Shown in pieces: positions 35,492 to 44,045 of a stretch of 64,000 nucleotides of DNA (positions are counted from its first letter, which is position 1; each line of letters starts with the position of its first letter). Position numbers and translations under genes: made by a program. Under the pieces are notes generated by a model, which saw only the letters and a list, made by a program, of their open reading frames with translations, had not been told where the DNA came from and ran no database searches. The stretch is from Natrinema ejinorense (lineage in GTDB: Archaea; Halobacteriota; Halobacteria; Halobacteriales; Natrialbaceae), in contig NZ_NXNI01000002.1 in NCBI RefSeq assembly GCF_002494345.1, forward strand, positions 310,001 to 374,000, in the 5' to 3' direction.

Positions 35492-36406
35492 TCACTCGTC
35501 GCTCATCGGAACGCACAACACCGGCAACTCGGCGTTCCGGACGACGGTTTCCGTCACGCTTCCGAGGAAGTGGCGTTCGAACCCCGAGCGCCCGTGGGTC
35601 CCCATCGCGATGAGATCGATCTCGTTGTCGTCGGCGTAGTCCAGGATGACTCTCGCCGGTGGCCCCGTTGCGACGGTTCCCGTGAGGCTGAGGCCATGCT
35701 CCCGCCCGCGTTCGCGGACCGCCTGGAGCGCCTCCTTGCCGGGTCGCTCGAGTTCGGCCACCAGCTCGCCGGGGTCCATCCGCGACGGGAACCGACTCGT
35801 ATCGACCGAGTAGATCGCGTGCACCATCGCGTCGAAGGCCGTCGCGATCGTGATCCCCCAGTCGACGGCGGCCGCCGCACCGTCGCTCCCGTCCGTCGGC
35901 AGGAGGACGTTCTCGACGGTGGCCTCGGTCAGCCGCGAGTCACTCGCCGCAGGCGGCACGACGAGCACCGGGACGCCGACGGTCCGGAGGACGTTTTCGG
36001 TGACGCTCCCGAGGACGACGCGTCTAACGCCCGTTCGGCCCTTCGTCCCCATCGCGACCGCGTCGATCCCGTTCGCGTCGACGTAGCGGTCGATGACCCG
36101 GAAGGGCGTCCCCCGTTCGGTCGCCGTCGTGACCTCGAGGTCCGGATTCCGGTCCCGTACCATCGTCGCGACGGATTCGACGGCCGACTCGGCGTCGGCC
36201 TCGAGTGCCGCCCGCTGTTCCTCCCCATCCGACTCGAGAACGGACGTGAGGCCCTCGATATCCGGCGTCTCGATGACCGACAGGACGTGAACGGTCGCGT
36301 CGGCTGTCGCGGCGAGATCGACGCCGTGTCTCGCCCCCGCGAGCGCGCCGTCGCTGCCGTCCGTCGGCAGAAGGATCGAATCGATCGTATCGGATGTCGG
36401 TGACAT
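35492..36406 (-). CDS. Tandem-domain universal stress protein
   Basis: The 304-aa protein has two UspA domains. Domain 1 opens LLPTDGSDGALAGARHGVDLA and carries GTKGRTGVRRVVLGSVTENVLR; domain 2 opens LLPTDGSDGAAAAVDWGI and carries GTHGRSGFERHFLGSVTETVVR. Both ATP loops fit G-x2-G-x9-GS, unlike the tandem protein at 18729, where one is altered. The ATG at 36406 gives MSPTSDTIDSILLPTDG; upstream codons to 36475 look like leader DNA. It follows in the Usp-rich stretch on the minus strand. Confidence 0.9.
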   Translation of the reverse strand: MSPTSDTIDSILLPTDGSDGALAGARHGVDLAATADATVHVLSVIETPDIEGLTSVLESDGEEQRAALEADAESAVESVATMVRDRNPDLEVTTATERGTPFRVIDRYVDANGIDAVAMGTKGRTGVRRVVLGSVTENVLRTVGVPVLVVPPAASDSRLTEATVENVLLPTDGSDGAAAAVDWGITIATAFDAMVHAIYSVDTSRFPSRMDPGELVAELERPGKEALQAVRERGREHGLSLTGTVATGPPARVILDYADDNEIDLIAMGTHGRSGFERHFLGSVTETVVRNAELPVLCVPMSDE

Positions 36407-36828
36407 GGCCGGTCTCTTCACCCGCTCGCGGGTTAACTGTAAGGGTGATGGTAACGGCGTCAGGATCGGTGTCAAGCGCTTCGATAGCAGCCTCGCTCGT
36501 GCCCCCTATCGAATCTCCCGTGAAACCGAGGCCGATTCGACTCGGTACAAGTGAGAGAGATTCGAGCGCATCCCCTCACCTTCCCGTGAGGAGAGTGCTC
36601 CGACACTCGCTGTCGGAACCGACCGACGAACAGGCGGGGGTCAAGCGGACAACACGGGGCGACAGTCCACACTTCTGCTTCAGGGTTCGCATCTTGGTAT
36701 AATGGTGGTCTCGATATCAGTCCGTTCGGAACGACACGACCGCGGACGGTCGACCGAGGCACGTCCCTGCTGTCGCGGCCGACTCGCTTCGACCGCGACC
36801 TGGACCGCTCTCGGATCGCAGCGATCGG
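36407..36828. other. 422-bp intergenic region
   Basis: No gene is supported on either strand; open frames here read as Arg/Pro-rich shadows. A TATA-like TTGGTATAATGG occurs near 36,690-36,702 on the plus strand, with no gene in the expected place. Otherwise nothing was seen. Confidence 0.4.
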
Positions 36829-37230
36829 TCACTCGACGATCATGACGGGGACCGACGCGTTCTCGGAGACGCGCTTGGACACGCTTCCACGAACGAGGTG
36901 GTCCAGTTCTCGATGCCGACCGAGGACGATGAGATCGATCCCGTGGTCGTCGGCGTACTCGAGAATCACGCGATGGCGGAGGCCATGCAGAACCTCGCAG
37001 TCGACGGCGTCGACGCCGGCATCCCTCGCGCGATCGCGGACGTATTCGACCGCCTGTCGACCGATCTCCTCGAGATCACTGAACTCGATACCGGGGGCGA
37101 TCGCGGCCGAATTGACCACGTATAGCGTATGGAGCGTCGCATCGTTCTCGGCGGCGAGCTCGATCGCTTCGTCGATCGCCCGCTCGGTGCTCTCGCGGCC
37201 ATCGGTCGGGACGAGAACGCGGTCGTACAT
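36829..37230 (-). CDS. Universal stress protein
   Basis: The 133-aa single UspA domain starts MYDRVLVPTDGRESTERAIDEA. Its ATP-loop region reads VLGRHRELDHLVRGSVSKRVSENASVPVMIVE: the first G-x2-G is replaced by GRHRE, so nucleotide binding may be weak or absent. It is a shorter and more divergent family member than those at 34923 and 48734. It is in the same orientation as the other Usp genes to its left. Confidence 0.88.
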   Translation of the reverse strand: MYDRVLVPTDGRESTERAIDEAIELAAENDATLHTLYVVNSAAIAPGIEFSDLEEIGRQAVEYVRDRARDAGVDAVDCEVLHGLRHRVILEYADDHGIDLIVLGRHRELDHLVRGSVSKRVSENASVPVMIVE

Positions 37231-37347
37231 ACCGCGAACTTCGACTCCCACGCTCTTCGTTCTTCGGCAGCGGGCTGAGACGACGCTACTTGTCGGGGCG
37301 TTCTCAGTGGCGCGCTGTACGTACCGTCTTGCGGATCGGTTCCGCGA

Positions 37348-37827
37348 TCATCCGTTCTCAGGTTGCGGTCCGCCACCCGTTTGTGCCTCTTCGGCGTCAC
37401 CCCAACCGCCAGCATCGACGACCGCGAATAGCTTTCCCCAGTTCTGATCCCGTCGGTCTTCGGGGAGTTGATCGCGGAGTTGCCGGGAATCCGACTGTGG
37501 AATCTGCGTCCGAACGAAATCGACGATGACGCGGGCGTGGTACGCAGCCTCGGACGGCTCCGTCCCTTCGATTTCGCTCACTCGCGAGATGAACTCCCAC
37601 CAGTCGAATCGTTGGCCGTGTTCGTCGACCGCGCCGGTCATGTACCAGCGGATCTCCATCGGGAGGGAGGCCGCGAGATCTTCGGCCGCGTCGCCCGGAA
37701 TCCGTTGTCCGAGCGTCATGAGCGTGGCCCTGATCGCGCGAACGGTTTCGCCCGTTCCGGGTAGCTCGAGTCGATGCTGAACCTCGCCAGTGAACTCGTC
37801 GAAATTCAGAGCGCTCGAGGAACGCAC
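37348..37827 (-). CDS. DUF2267 family protein
   Basis: The up to 159-aa protein matches DUF2267: NFDEFTGEVQHRLELPGTG, then AIRATLMTLGQRIPGDAAEDLAASLPMEI and FDWWEFISRVSEIEG (quoted in parts), giving two helical repeats of the domain. Other family members usually begin MNFDEF. Here the codon before NFDEF is CTG (37807-37809) and the nearest upstream standard start is GTG at 37827. A TATA at 37840-37846 predicts transcription from about 37817, which would favour a start near the CTG. The start is therefore unsure; the identity is not. Confidence 0.82.
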   Translation of the reverse strand: MRSSSALNFDEFTGEVQHRLELPGTGETVRAIRATLMTLGQRIPGDAAEDLAASLPMEIRWYMTGAVDEHGQRFDWWEFISRVSEIEGTEPSEAAYHARVIVDFVRTQIPQSDSRQLRDQLPEDRRDQNWGKLFAVVDAGGWGDAEEAQTGGGPQPENG

Positions 37828-37839
37828 ACCGTTCAGCAG

Positions 37840-37846
37840 TATAAAC
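37840..37846 (-). promoter_or_regulatory. TATA box for the DUF2267 gene
   Basis: On the minus strand GTTTATACT lies here. With the usual 26-27 nt spacing transcription would begin near 37817, downstream of the GTG at 37827. Confidence 0.5.
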
Positions 37847-37959
37847 CCCCTCTCGTCGGTCGCATCAGTTGACCGTCTGCCGATAGCCGGTGTTCGACGT
37901 TCGAGCGAACCCGAAACGAACTGGTCCCACACCGGCTCCGCCGAGGGACGGGTCGAGAA

Positions 37960-38045
37960 CTATCGTAGCACCTGAAAGTCATCGCACGCCTGATCGCACG
38001 ACGGCGTTACGATCAGTGTGTAAATCGTTTCAATTGCTACGATAG
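37960..38045. repeat. 86-bp MITE, copy A
   Basis: The sequence begins CTATCGTAGCACCTGAAA and ends TTTCAATTGCTACGATAG, imperfect terminal inverted repeats. It is colinear over its full 86 bp, with about eight mismatches, with the reverse complement of 52929-53014. It has no coding capacity. Both copies are followed, in the same orientation, by CAAC and preceded by AA, so the true element may be a few bases longer. Confidence 0.85.
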
Positions 38046-38232
38046 CAACGAATCCCGCGGTTCTGGAGTGTACGCCATCGCATGAACGTTCAGCGACTCG
38101 AGCGGTTGCTCGAGTTTTTCGTCATCGGCATCGTGTAGCCGATAGAACGCGCGGCAAACGGCGGACTCGAATTCGATCGTCTGGCGGAGAACCGAGTCGG
38201 TTCGACACAAGTAAACCGTGGCTGACATCTGT

Positions 38233-38242
38233 AAGGTATATG
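38233..38242 (+). promoter_or_regulatory. Promoter of the first tandem Usp gene
   Basis: AAGGTATATG lies 39 bp before ATG 38272. The second tandem Usp gene has the same 10 bases at the same distance (38709-38718), so the promoter was duplicated or is under shared constraint. Confidence 0.55.
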
Positions 38243-38271
38243 GTCGGTCCGGGTGTGAGAGAAGTACGTCC

Positions 38272-38682
38272 ATGTACGACACGATCCTCGTCGCGACGGA
38301 TGGAAGCGACGCCGCAAACCGCGCGGTCGAACACGCGACCGATCTCGCCTCGTCGTTCGACGCCGACCTGCACACGATTTACGTCGTCGATACGACGCGG
38401 TACGGCAAATCGGTGCTGTCCGACGCCGGTGGTGCCCTCGACGACCTCGAGGAACGCGGGGCGGGGATTCTCGAGGACGTGGCGGCGCGATCGGACGTCG
38501 ACGTCACGACCGAAATACGGAGCGGCCGTCCGGACGAGGAAATCGACTCCTATGCCGCGGCTATCGAGGCTGACCTCGTCGTTCTCGGCAATCGGGGACT
38601 CGGCTCGGGCCCCGGCGAAGAGCTCGGCAGTGTCGCCGAGCGGGTCGTTCGAAACGCGGGGCGGCCGGTGATCACGGCCTGA
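38272..38682 (+). CDS. Universal stress protein
   Basis: The 136-aa single-domain protein opens MYDTILVATDGSDAANRAVEHA. Its loop GNRGLGSGPGEELGSVAERVVR still fits the G-x2-G-x9-GS ATP-binding pattern. It is a tandem paralog of the next gene: both share MYDTILV, NRAVEHA and GSVAERIVR-type ends and nearly the same promoter. It lies 227 bp after MITE copy A. A long stretch of divergence between the two in the middle third suggests an old duplication. Confidence 0.9.
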   Translation: MYDTILVATDGSDAANRAVEHATDLASSFDADLHTIYVVDTTRYGKSVLSDAGGALDDLEERGAGILEDVAARSDVDVTTEIRSGRPDEEIDSYAAAIEADLVVLGNRGLGSGPGEELGSVAERVVRNAGRPVITA

Positions 38683-38708
38683 TCGAAACGTATCACGATT
38701 CGCGATGA

Positions 38709-38718
38709 AAGGTATATG
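38709..38718 (+). promoter_or_regulatory. Promoter of the second tandem Usp gene
   Basis: AAGGTATATG is repeated here, 39 bp before ATG 38748, with a following TCCG-GTGAG block resembling the one at 38248-38258. Confidence 0.55.
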
Positions 38719-38747
38719 CCCAGATCCGATGTGAGTCTGTGTGTTGG

Positions 38748-39167
38748 ATGTACGACACCATTCTCGTTCCGACTGACGGAAGCGATCCCGCGAACCGCGC
38801 CGTCGAACACGCCATGGCGCTCGCAGATCGGTACGACGCTCGCGTTCACGCCTTGTACTGCGTCGAGACCCACCGGTACGGGGAGCCCGCGTTGAGTAGT
38901 ACCGCAATCGTTCTCAACCAACTCGAAGAACAGGGGCAGGCGATGCTCGAGGAGTTAGGCGACCGCGCGGACAACGCCGGCATCGAGTGTACGTGGGATG
39001 TCTGCCACGGTCGCCCCTGGGAGGAGGCCCTCGATGCCGCTGACGAACTCGATGCCGATCTCGTCGTGATCGGCTATCAGGGCCAGAGCCACGCGCGAGC
39101 CGGGAAGATCGGCAGCGTCGCCGAGCGCATCGTCCGATCGGCGGATCGACCGGTGCTGACCGCGTGA
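38748..39167 (+). CDS. Universal stress protein
   Basis: The 139-aa protein opens MYDTILVPTDGSDPANRAVEHAM and ends GSVAERIVRSADRPVLTA. The ATP-loop reads GYQGQSHARAGKIGS, keeping the two glycines and the terminal GS. It is a tandem duplicate of the 38272 gene. Unlike it, this copy has two cysteines (YCVETHRYG and CTWDVCHG), which could make it thiol-sensitive; that is inference. It has its own promoter 39 bp upstream. Confidence 0.9.
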   Translation: MYDTILVPTDGSDPANRAVEHAMALADRYDARVHALYCVETHRYGEPALSSTAIVLNQLEEQGQAMLEELGDRADNAGIECTWDVCHGRPWEEALDAADELDADLVVIGYQGQSHARAGKIGSVAERIVRSADRPVLTA

Positions 39168-39340
39168 GTGACGGGATGGCTCCCCGTCGCATCCCGAGAC
39201 TCTCCTCGAGAAACGGGCTCGAGGTACCGATTCCACGCCGGGAGCCAGCAGTCGATCCACGTGCGGACTTCCCGTTGGATGCGAACGTCACGATCTGAGC
39301 GAACGGGGTTTATAACGGAGATGATGGTACGACGATTGCC

Positions 39341-39544
39341 ATGACGGCAGTGAAAGTAATCCGCGTTATGGGAACGTCGGAAGAGTCCTGGGAAGATGCC
39401 GCTCGCGAAGCGTTTCTCGAAGCGAGCCAGACGGTCGACGACATCTCCGGCATCAACGTCGAGCGGTGGACGGCTGACGTCGAAGACGACGAGATCGTGC
39501 AGTACAAAGCGACGACCGAAATCGCGTTTCCGGTCGAGTACTGA
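39341..39544 (+). CDS. Dodecin flavin-storage protein
   Basis: The 67-aa protein matches dodecin over its full length: VKVIRVMGTSEESWEDAARE, then GINVERWTADVEDDEIVQYKATTEIAF (quoted in parts). Dodecins form hollow 12-mers that bind riboflavin or FMN in stacked pairs; the tryptophan in SWEDA is the flavin-stacking residue family-wide. It would buffer free flavin in the cytoplasm. A TATA TTTATAAC at 39309-39316 is centred 27 nt before ATG 39341, so it is leaderless. Confidence 0.93.
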   Translation: MTAVKVIRVMGTSEESWEDAAREAFLEASQTVDDISGINVERWTADVEDDEIVQYKATTEIAFPVEY

Positions 39545-39597
39545 GCGTCTCACCGGTTTCGGGCGGGTTTCTTGTACGGTCGGGACGTTTCCCCGGT

Positions 39598-40038
39598 ATG
39601 GGAACGCACATACTTGTCCCGATCGACGGCTCACCCCAATCGTGGGCCGCATTCGACCACGCGGTTTCGAATCACGACGGAGCGACGATCACGACGTTGC
39701 ACGTCGTCGACCCGATGGAAGGGGTGTACAGCGATTACGGAGGCGGCGGCTACTACGACGCGCAAACCCACGACCGGGCCGTCGAGCGCGGCGAAGAACT
39801 CGGCGACCGGGCACGCGACCGAGCCGACGACGCGGGTCTTCTCGAGACGACCGTCCTCGAAACCGCGGTCGAAACCGGCCCAACCGCCCGAACGATCCTC
39901 GAGTACGCCGAGGAGAACGACGTCGACCACATCGTTATCGGGAGTCACGGTCGTTCCGGCGTCGCCCGGATTTTGCTCGGCAGCGTGGCCGAAACCGTCT
40001 CGCGGCGAGCCCCGGTACCGGTAACGATCGTTCGTTGA
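39598..40038 (+). CDS. Universal stress protein
   Basis: The 146-aa UspA domain opens GTHILVPIDGSPQSWAAFDHA and ends with GSHGRSGVARILLGSVAETVSRRAPVPVTIVR, an intact ATP loop. A variable insert with GVYSDYGGGGYYDAQTHDR (about 43-61) is characteristic of one haloarchaeal Usp subfamily. It follows dodecin by 53 bp on the same strand and is convergent with the SOUL gene. Confidence 0.9.
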   Translation: MGTHILVPIDGSPQSWAAFDHAVSNHDGATITTLHVVDPMEGVYSDYGGGGYYDAQTHDRAVERGEELGDRARDRADDAGLLETTVLETAVETGPTARTILEYAEENDVDHIVIGSHGRSGVARILLGSVAETVSRRAPVPVTIVR

Positions 40039-40053
40039 CGGTACGGGCACCGA

Positions 40054-40698
40054 TTACGGTGTCGCAGGGCGAACCCGCGCCGGGACCTCCTCGAGAGCGA
40101 CTTCGACCTCGTTCGTTCGCATGAACGGCGGCGTCCACGGATCGTTGTACTGGAGCAGCGTCGGCTCGCCCCGCGTCTCGATTCCGCGCCGCGAGAGTTG
40201 CTCGAGTAGTCGGTTCCGCTCCCGGTCGACGCGCTCGTCCGTCGCGTACCACGAGAAGCTGCGCACTGCGGTCGTTCGCGGCGGTTCGACGACGAGTCGA
40301 ACGTCGGTGTCAGTCGGGGTCGGGGCGGTGTCGGGCGTGTACGTCGACGGGAGGTAGAAGGCCATCCGCACGTCGTCGCTCTCGGACTCCGTTCGGACGG
40401 GTGCGGTCATCGAAATCGACTCGCCGCGGGTCGTTACCGGTGCGGTCATCGCTACGTCTTCGCCACGTGCGTTCGCCCCCGAGATGTAGCGAAAGAGTCG
40501 TCTGAACGCCGTTCCGTCGTCCGGGGCCGTCGTTTCGGCGAGGACCGTTCGCGGATAGCGACGAACCTCGACGCCGTCGAAGCGATCCAGCGTCTCCGAC
40601 GAAACGCGTTCGGTCGTTCGGCTGACGTACGCCCCCCAGCCGATCCACAGTGCCAGCAGGCCACCAGCGCCGAGAACCAGGGTTCGTATCGATCGCAT
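40054..40698 (-). CDS. SOUL family heme-binding protein
   Basis: The 214-aa protein has an N-terminal membrane helix or uncleaved signal (TLVLGAGGLLALWIGWGAYV, about 5-24), then the SOUL/HBP domain with EVRRYPRTVLAET, RRLFRYISGANARGEDVAMTAPV and the repeated SISMTAPV. The double MTAPV element is the family hallmark. Family members bind heme or chlorin-like tetrapyrroles; here it would face the outside of the membrane. ATG 40698 is preferred over 40716. It is convergent with the Usp gene. Confidence 0.9.
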   Translation of the reverse strand: MRSIRTLVLGAGGLLALWIGWGAYVSRTTERVSSETLDRFDGVEVRRYPRTVLAETTAPDDGTAFRRLFRYISGANARGEDVAMTAPVTTRGESISMTAPVRTESESDDVRMAFYLPSTYTPDTAPTPTDTDVRLVVEPPRTTAVRSFSWYATDERVDRERNRLLEQLSRRGIETRGEPTLLQYNDPWTPPFMRTNEVEVALEEVPARVRPATP

Positions 40699-40815
40699 AG
40701 GGAACGTACAGCCCACGAATCAATAGATCTGTGGGGTTTGAGGGCGTCTCGTGTTGTACGTCGAGGGCGACGCAGTCGTGTGGCGACCGGTCTCGATGAT
40801 GAGCCGCCTGCTACG

Positions 40816-40820
40816 TATAA
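40816..40820 (+). promoter_or_regulatory. TATA box for the ABC ATPase gene
   Basis: TATAA is centred 28 nt before the GTG at 40846. It supports that GTG as the leaderless start in place of the ATG 108 bp upstream. Confidence 0.6.
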
Positions 40821-40845
40821 GTCCCGAGGGACCGTCGTTTGGCCC

Positions 40846-41787
40846 GTGAGTAACGCCGATTCGCCCCCGATCGACATCGAGTCCCTGACGAAGTATTACG
40901 GTGACGTTCGAGGCGTGGAAGCGCTCACGTTTACCGTCGAGCGAGGGGAAATCTTCGGCTTTCTCGGTCCGAACGGCGCGGGTAAGTCGACGGCGATTCG
41001 GCTCCTCCTCGGCCTGTTGAAACCCACCGAGGGTGTGGCATCGCTGCTGGGACGCGACGTGACGGACCGAAACGAACTGCGCGATGCGAAACGTCATGTC
41101 GGCTATCTCCCGAGCGACGTTACCTTCTACGATCGCGTGACGGGTGCAGCTGTCCTCGACCACTTCGGTCGGCTCCGCGGTGACGAACGCCGCGATGAAC
41201 TCCTCGAGCGATTTCCCGTTCCCCTCGATCGGAACGTGAACGCGTACTCCAGCGGCAACAGGCAGAAACTCGCCGTCGTCGCGGCGTTCATGCACGAGCC
41301 CGAACTGGCGATCATGGACGAGCCGACGTCGGGACTGGATCCGCTCGTCCAGAACGAATTCTACGAACTGCTCGAGGAGCGACAGGCGGCGGGCCGGACG
41401 AGTTTCTTTTCCTCACACGTTCTGAGCGAGGTTCGACGCGTCTGCGATCGCGTCGGAATCATCAGGAACGGGCGGTTGATCGAGCTCGATACCGTCGAGA
41501 ACATCCTCGCTGCAGGCGGGACGATCGCCACCGTTCGACTGGCCGAGGACCCGCCTGCAGCCGCACTCGAGTTCCCGGGCGTCGCGCGCGTCGACCGGCA
41601 GGACGGTACGTACAGGCTCGCCCTCGCCCGCGAGTTCGACGCCTTGATCGACCGCCTGAGCGAGTACACCGTCCTCGAGATGGAGGTCCGCGAGGCCTCC
41701 ATCGAGGACGTGTTCATGCACTTTTACGGAGAGACGGACGACGGAACCGCCGATTCAGAAGTGACCGAGGAGGATACCCGACGGTGA
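40846..41787 (+). CDS. ABC-2 type exporter, ATP-binding subunit
   Basis: The 313-aa ATPase has Walker A GPNGAGKS (about 41-48), Q-loop region HVGYLPSDVTFYDRVT, signature YSSGNRQK, Walker B LAIMDEPTSGLDP and H-loop SSHVLSEVRRVCD. The C-terminal ~90 residues are the regulatory tail typical of drug/lipid/Na+ exporter ATPases (CcmA/NatA-like). Its permease is most likely the gene at 43159, on the same strand but separated by an opposing gene. The start is GTG 40846. Confidence 0.92.
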   Translation: MSNADSPPIDIESLTKYYGDVRGVEALTFTVERGEIFGFLGPNGAGKSTAIRLLLGLLKPTEGVASLLGRDVTDRNELRDAKRHVGYLPSDVTFYDRVTGAAVLDHFGRLRGDERRDELLERFPVPLDRNVNAYSSGNRQKLAVVAAFMHEPELAIMDEPTSGLDPLVQNEFYELLEERQAAGRTSFFSSHVLSEVRRVCDRVGIIRNGRLIELDTVENILAAGGTIATVRLAEDPPAAALEFPGVARVDRQDGTYRLALAREFDALIDRLSEYTVLEMEVREASIEDVFMHFYGETDDGTADSEVTEEDTRR

Positions 41788-41811
41788 TTCGAACGTGGTA
41801 AGCCCCGCATA

Positions 41812-42993
41812 TCAGCGCCTGCGGACCCACCAGACCGCCGCGAGCACGAACACGAGTGCGACGGCCGCGAACGGCGCGACGGAGTCGACGTCGGCGTCCT
41901 CGTCGGCCGCGACGATCGTGACGGGGACCGAAACCGGCTCGGCGCTCGTGCGGTCGCCGGTGTCGGTATCGTACGCGAGCGTGATCGTGGCGCTGGTGGT
42001 CGTCTCGATCGCGTCCGTGGACGATTCGAAAGCGAACCGGGCGGTTTCCGAGTCACCCGACTCGAGCGTTCCGACGTACGCCGTCGGCGAGTCGCTCGAC
42101 AGCGGCGGCCCGGCCTCGAGCGTGGCGACGACGCCGGTCACCGACTCGTTGCCGTCGTTCGCGATTCGGACCTCGTAGACGCCCTCCCCGTCGATGGGCA
42201 CTTCGCCGTCGACGGGAGTCACGTCGAACGACCGGGACTCGTCGACCACGATTCCGAGCGCCGTTGGCCCGCCGGTCTGAACGATTTCGTCCTCGTCGTC
42301 GTTCGTCTCGTCGGCGTCGTCGTTCGTCTCGTCGGCGTCGTCGAGATCGTCCTCGTCCGCGGGGGCGTCGACGCGATACTGGACGCTGGCGAACAGCGGA
42401 TACGTCCCCGGATCGACCCGTGCAGCCGCGACCTCGACGTCGACGGTCTCGGTGTCGCCGGGCGAGAGATCGGCGATGGCGACCGACCGGGTCGGCTGTG
42501 GCGCGGCGGACGGCCCGAACGTCAGGGTCCCGTCCGCTGCTCGCACCGTCACGACGATGTCGGTCGCCTCACGGTCGCCGTCGTTCGTTACCTCGAGCGT
42601 GATCGCCGTCGCATCGCCCGCACGGACTGACTGGTCCTCCGTGACGGCGACGGTGACGTTCCCTTCCGGTGCCTGGACCAGCGGCGGGGCCGTCGCTAGC
42701 GGCCCGGCCGGCGGCGGACCGGGCGTCTCGTTCTCGGCGGGCGGTTGGGTTGGGGCCTCGTTTTCGGCCATCCGCTCGGTCGTTCGTTCGCTCTCGTTGG
42801 CAGTCGGTTCTGCGGCCGACACAGTCGTGTTCGTGTCGTCTTGTGGCGATTCGTCCGGTTGGGGTGTGACCGCCTGGGGAACGGCCGTCGGCGTCGCTGC
42901 GACGGCTCCGGTCACCACCACTCCGACGAGCAAGAGGGAACACACCGCGATAGCCGCCCGCCGTCGCGTCGGTGGCCTCGCTCGCCCCTTCAT
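41812..42993 (-). CDS. Secreted CARDB-repeat / COG1361-like surface protein
   Basis: The 393-aa protein has an N-terminal signal or anchor (AAIAVCSLLLVGVVVTGAVAA), a Thr/Pro/Glu-rich linker, two CARDB-like immunoglobulin folds (about 105-205: ITLEVTNDGDREATDIVVTVR; about 240-345: YEVRIANDGNESVTGVVATLE) and a C-terminal helix plus RRR (VALVFVLAAVWWVRRR). An acidic Asp/Glu/Asn repeat (about 215-230) joins the folds. This is the S-layer-like exporter-adaptor layout (COG1361) usually encoded with ABC-2 exporters. It lies antiparallel between the ATPase and permease genes. Confidence 0.82.
   Translation of the reverse strand: MKGRARPPTRRRAAIAVCSLLLVGVVVTGAVAATPTAVPQAVTPQPDESPQDDTNTTVSAAEPTANESERTTERMAENEAPTQPPAENETPGPPPAGPLATAPPLVQAPEGNVTVAVTEDQSVRAGDATAITLEVTNDGDREATDIVVTVRAADGTLTFGPSAAPQPTRSVAIADLSPGDTETVDVEVAAARVDPGTYPLFASVQYRVDAPADEDDLDDADETNDDADETNDDEDEIVQTGGPTALGIVVDESRSFDVTPVDGEVPIDGEGVYEVRIANDGNESVTGVVATLEAGPPLSSDSPTAYVGTLESGDSETARFAFESSTDAIETTTSATITLAYDTDTGDRTSAEPVSVPVTIVAADEDADVDSVAPFAAVALVFVLAAVWWVRRR
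42295..42342. repeat. 21-bp tandem repeat in the surface-protein gene
   Basis: A 21-bp unit made of GTCGTC, GTTCGTCTCG and TCGGC sub-blocks occurs twice perfectly (42295-42315, 42316-42336) with a partial third. It encodes the acidic DDADETN linker and stays in frame. Copy number may vary between strains. Confidence 0.75.
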
Positions 42994-43158
42994 GTCCACT
43001 CCGAGACGGACGAACGGTGATAAAGCACCTCGCCCGTTCCACGACCGAACAGTCGATTACTCGATTGGTGTCGTAACAACTGGATGTTACCTCGTCCAAC
43101 CACGAATTGGCTATAAGGTGGCCGCTTCCGTCGGGACCCAGCGACGGTTCGATACCCG

Positions 43159-43956
43159 ATGCTCGAGCTCACCTCGTTCGAAGCCGGTCGCCGACTTCGC
43201 GGTTCCCTGCTACTCGCCGGTGCGATGGTCGCATTGATCGTCCTCACCGTCGCGCTCTTTCCGTCGATTCAGGAGACGGGTGCCGATCTCGACGCCTATC
43301 TCGAGTCGCTGCCGCCCGAAGCGGCGCGTGCGTTCGTCGGGAACGTGACGACGCTGACCACGATCGAGGGCTATCTCGTCTCCCAGCTCTACCAGTTCGG
43401 GTGGGTGTTGTTGCTCGCGATCTACTATGCGTACGCCGCGGCCTCGACGGTCGCAGGGGAGGTCGAACGCGGCACGGCGGGACTGACGTTGTCGTTGCCG
43501 GTGACGCGGACCCGGCTGGTAGTCGGCAAGTTTCTGTCGCTCGTTCCAGGCGTCGTCCTCGTGAACGCGATCACGTTCCTCGCGGTCGTTCTCGGCGTCG
43601 AATTCGTCGACGAGTCGATCGATGTCACCCACCTGTTCGCCGTTCACGCCTACTCGATCGTCTACTTGCTCGCCTGCGCCGGTGTCGGACTGCTGGCCTC
43701 GGTCGCGTTCGATTCCGTCCGCCGCGCACAGACTGTCGGCGCCGGATCCGTCTTTGGCCTGTTCTTGCTCGATACGTTCACGTTCGACTCCGACTACGAG
43801 TGGCTCGGCGACGTCACGTTCTCCCGCCGCTTCGATCCCGGTGCGATCCTCGTCGACGGCGAAATCTCGTGGCCGGATCTCTCCGTTCTCCTGATCGCCG
43901 TCGTCGTCCTCGTCGTCGTCAGCGGCGAATACTTCGAACGGCGTGACCTCTCGTGA
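43159..43956 (+). CDS. ABC-2 type transporter permease
   Basis: The 265-aa membrane protein has six hydrophobic segments. The ABC-2 pattern is visible: an N-terminal helix after MLELTSFEAGRRLRGSLLLAG, then EVERGTAGLTLSLPVTRTRLVVGKFLSLVPG (cytoplasmic coupling region, quoted in part, about 98-125). It would form the exporter with the ATPase at 40846. The intervening opposite-strand gene means they are not one transcript. The substrate is unknown; a role in exporting the CARDB protein or a lipid is speculative. Confidence 0.88.
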   Translation: MLELTSFEAGRRLRGSLLLAGAMVALIVLTVALFPSIQETGADLDAYLESLPPEAARAFVGNVTTLTTIEGYLVSQLYQFGWVLLLAIYYAYAAASTVAGEVERGTAGLTLSLPVTRTRLVVGKFLSLVPGVVLVNAITFLAVVLGVEFVDESIDVTHLFAVHAYSIVYLLACAGVGLLASVAFDSVRRAQTVGAGSVFGLFLLDTFTFDSDYEWLGDVTFSRRFDPGAILVDGEISWPDLSVLLIAVVVLVVVSGEYFERRDLS

Positions 43957-44045
43957 CCCGCAGGGAGGTCCGACCAGTTTCGATTCGATAGCGCCGACTC
44001 ACGAATCGCTCGGTTACGCCGTCGACGAGCAGCTACTGGAACGGA

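Noticed and set aside
36472-36762. 96-codon minus-strand frame between Usp genes
   Set aside because: Arg/Pro-rich sequence with no family and no start signal; typical GC-rich random frame.
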